From: RGIG7213 sp045544195
GTDB taxonomy: Bacteria; Bacillota; Clostridia; Oscillospirales; CAG-272
Direction: 5' to 3'
Assembly (NCBI GenBank): GCA_045544195.1
Contig: JAZPYO010000011.1
Location: forward strand, 1 to 64,000
DNA length: 64,000 bases
The position numbers and the translations under genes are program-made. Shown here in pieces: positions 62,622-64,000 of this stretch (position 1 is the first letter of the stretch; every line of letters starts with the position of its first letter). Below the pieces are notes generated by a model. The model was given only the letters and a program-made list of their open reading frames with translations. It had not been told where the DNA came from and made no database searches.

Positions 62622-63548
62622 ATGATAACCGGAATAAAGCTGTGCGATATGAAGGGCACAGGCGTTAAGGATGGTATAAGAGAGCTTTCGGTATCCGATA
62701 AGCGCCGCCTTGCCGAATGGTACGGTAAGGAATGCGCGGACGATGCGCTTGAATTGTATCTGTGGTGCAAGGGGCAGGCGGCTGTTTGCTTCGGTGAGGA
62801 TGAGGAAAGTGACGTATTTTCGGAAAAGGCAAGCAGTCTCGGTATAACCGTGGACGAGCTTTATGAATATTATTCCTCTGCTGATTCTCTTGACAATGCG
62901 CAGGACCGACTGTTGATGCCCGCAGACGAAAAAAAGGGCAGATTTATCGTGCTTGAGGGACTTGACGGAGCAGGGAAAACGACCAATATGCAGCGCCTTG
63001 CCGCATCTCTTACAGCTATGGGCAGACGTGTATACGTTACAGCAGAGCCTACGTGTACGGCAGTCGGCGGAGTTATAAGAGAAACTCTCAGCGGTACGGG
63101 CAAAAGAGGGGCAGAGGAAATGGCAGCTCTGTTCCTTGCTGACAGAATAAACCATAATATGAACCCCAACAACGGAATACAGCAGTTTCTGAATAAGGGT
63201 ATAGACGTTATATGCGACAGATATTATTATTCGTCGCTGGCATATCAGGGAATAGATTCGGACCTTGACTGGCTTATTGCCTGCAATACGACCTGCCCTG
63301 CAATACTGAAGCCCGATATATGCATATTCCTTGATCTTCAGCCTGAAATATGCGCGCGCCGTATATCGCGCACAAGGCTCACTACGGATATATTTGAAAC
63401 AGAGGAAACGATAAGACGGATAAGACAGCGCTTTGCTGATGTATTCAGCCGTCTTGCAGATAAGGAAAACATCGTTGCGGTAACTACGGATAAGCCGAGC
63501 GACGTTATTGCCGAAACGATACTTAAAGCAGTTAAAAATTTATTTTAA
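62622..63548 (+). CDS. tmk: Thymidylate kinase with N-terminal extension
   Basis: A protein of 308 residues. Residues ~108-308 form a thymidylate kinase: P-loop GLDGAGKTTN, the DRYYYSS motif near 200 and the LID arginines in RISRTRL. It makes dTDP from dTMP. Residues 1-~105 are an extra helical domain (LSVSDKRRLAEWYGKECADD, LELYLWCKG) that I do not recognise. The usual enzyme has ~205 residues. Start 62622 has GAGGAG upstream; an ATG 18 bases earlier lacks one. A TATAAT at 62581 serves as its -10. Confidence 0.88.
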   Translation: MITGIKLCDMKGTGVKDGIRELSVSDKRRLAEWYGKECADDALELYLWCKGQAAVCFGEDEESDVFSEKASSLGITVDELYEYYSSADSLDNAQDRLLMPADEKKGRFIVLEGLDGAGKTTNMQRLAASLTAMGRRVYVTAEPTCTAVGGVIRETLSGTGKRGAEEMAALFLADRINHNMNPNNGIQQFLNKGIDVICDRYYYSSLAYQGIDSDLDWLIACNTTCPAILKPDICIFLDLQPEICARRISRTRLTTDIFETEETIRRIRQRFADVFSRLADKENIVAVTTDKPSDVIAETILKAVKNLF

Positions 63549-63572
63549 GATACAGAAAGTGAATGAAGCAGT

Positions 63573-64000
63573 ATGGACAAGAAGATTTTACTCGTAATTA
63601 TGGACGGCGTAGGCTTTTCCACGACAGGAATAGGCGACGCCGTAGGAGAAGCACACACACCCACGCTCGATGGGCTTTTGGCGTTCAGACCGACGGCAAG
63701 CCTTAAGGCTCACGGCTCTGCCGTAGGCTTGCCCTCAGATGACGATATGGGCAACAGCGAGGTTGGACACAACGCTCTTGGATGCGGTCAGATATATTCC
63801 CAGGGTGCAAAGCTCGTAAACGAATCTATCGAAAGCGGAAAGATATTTGCAAGCGAATCGTGGGCGCAGGTCGTAAGCGCCTGCAAGGATAACGGCTCGC
63901 TTCACTTTATAGGTCTGCTTTCCGACGGTAACGTACACTCCAATATATCACACCTTATATCTATGATAACGCAGGCAAAGAAGGACGGAGTAAAGTCGGT
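63573..64000 (+). CDS. gpmI: 2,3-bisphosphoglycerate-independent phosphoglycerate mutase (partial)
   Basis: The first ~142 codons run past the window edge. VIMDGVGFS near the start supplies metal-binding aspartate, and DMGNSEVGHNALGCG near 66 carries the serine that accepts phosphate. The enzyme interconverts 3- and 2-phosphoglycerate in glycolysis. It lies 25 bp after tmk, possibly one transcript. Confidence 0.95.
   Translation, partial: MDKKILLVIMDGVGFSTTGIGDAVGEAHTPTLDGLLAFRPTASLKAHGSAVGLPSDDDMGNSEVGHNALGCGQIYSQGAKLVNESIESGKIFASESWAQVVSACKDNGSLHFIGLLSDGNVHSNISHLISMITQAKKDGVKS

Overview
The window reads as chromosome of an endospore-forming, anaerobic, fibre-associated Clostridia species, most like Ruminococcaceae/Oscillospirales. 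The pointers are a SpoIVB sporulation protease, dockerin-tailed secreted proteins, BspA-type leucine-rich-repeat surface protein, a T-box leader, a mobilizable island of Firmicute type, and vegetative promoters close to TTGACA-17-TATAAT. The taxonomic placement is inference; there is no rRNA in the window.

Layout. 1-8.6 kb is a mosaic accessory zone downstream of spoIVB. Two diverged copies of the last ~120 bp of spoIVB (332-454 and 6769-6892) lie in the same orientation as the intact gene (8572-9759). They bracket two cargo blocks: a glycan-use block (AraC regulator, glycoside hydrolase, aldose epimerase, a frameshifted DUF5107/TPR protein) and a small block with a tandem Phd-like antitoxin and two unknown genes. 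10.2-14.8 kb is one giant surface protein gene with an AT-rich peptidase-like insert. 15-24.7 kb is core metabolism: a degenerate PfkB kinase, guaB, a sugar nucleotidyltransferase, galE, and the pyrimidine operon pyrC-pyrK-pyrD-pyrF-pyrE plus a TtcA-like gene. 24.9-28.9 kb holds two dockerin proteins. 29.1-35.7 kb holds an ABC transporter with its regulator, a heterodimeric ABC exporter and a zinc-ribbon membrane protein. tRNA-Met and tRNA-Glu follow.

36.05-51.5 kb is a ~15.4 kb genomic island inserted at the 3' end of tRNA-Glu. It is flanked by direct repeats of the tRNA end plus its terminator. It has a mobilization module (MobC, relaxase, an out-of-frame gene nested inside the relaxase gene, a possible oriT), a RepA-like ATPase, a LexA/CI-like repressor whose likely operator fills the spacer of a consensus promoter, and a broken serine recombinase. 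Its cargo is the most novel part of the window: a seven-gene operon of an amino-acid permease, five consecutive B12-binding radical SAM enzymes and a GNAT-like acyltransferase.

51.8-64 kb returns to host genes: an XRE/helical-repeat regulator, a sigma factor with a long C-terminal extension, a T-box-controlled operon (acyl-CoA synthetase, TIM-barrel isomerase, amidohydrolase), aspartate kinase behind a large GAP1-like protein, an N-terminally extended thymidylate kinase and the start of gpmI. The T-box operon may link amino-acid starvation to activation of a carboxylic acid, for example a branched-chain volatile fatty acid used for amino-acid synthesis.
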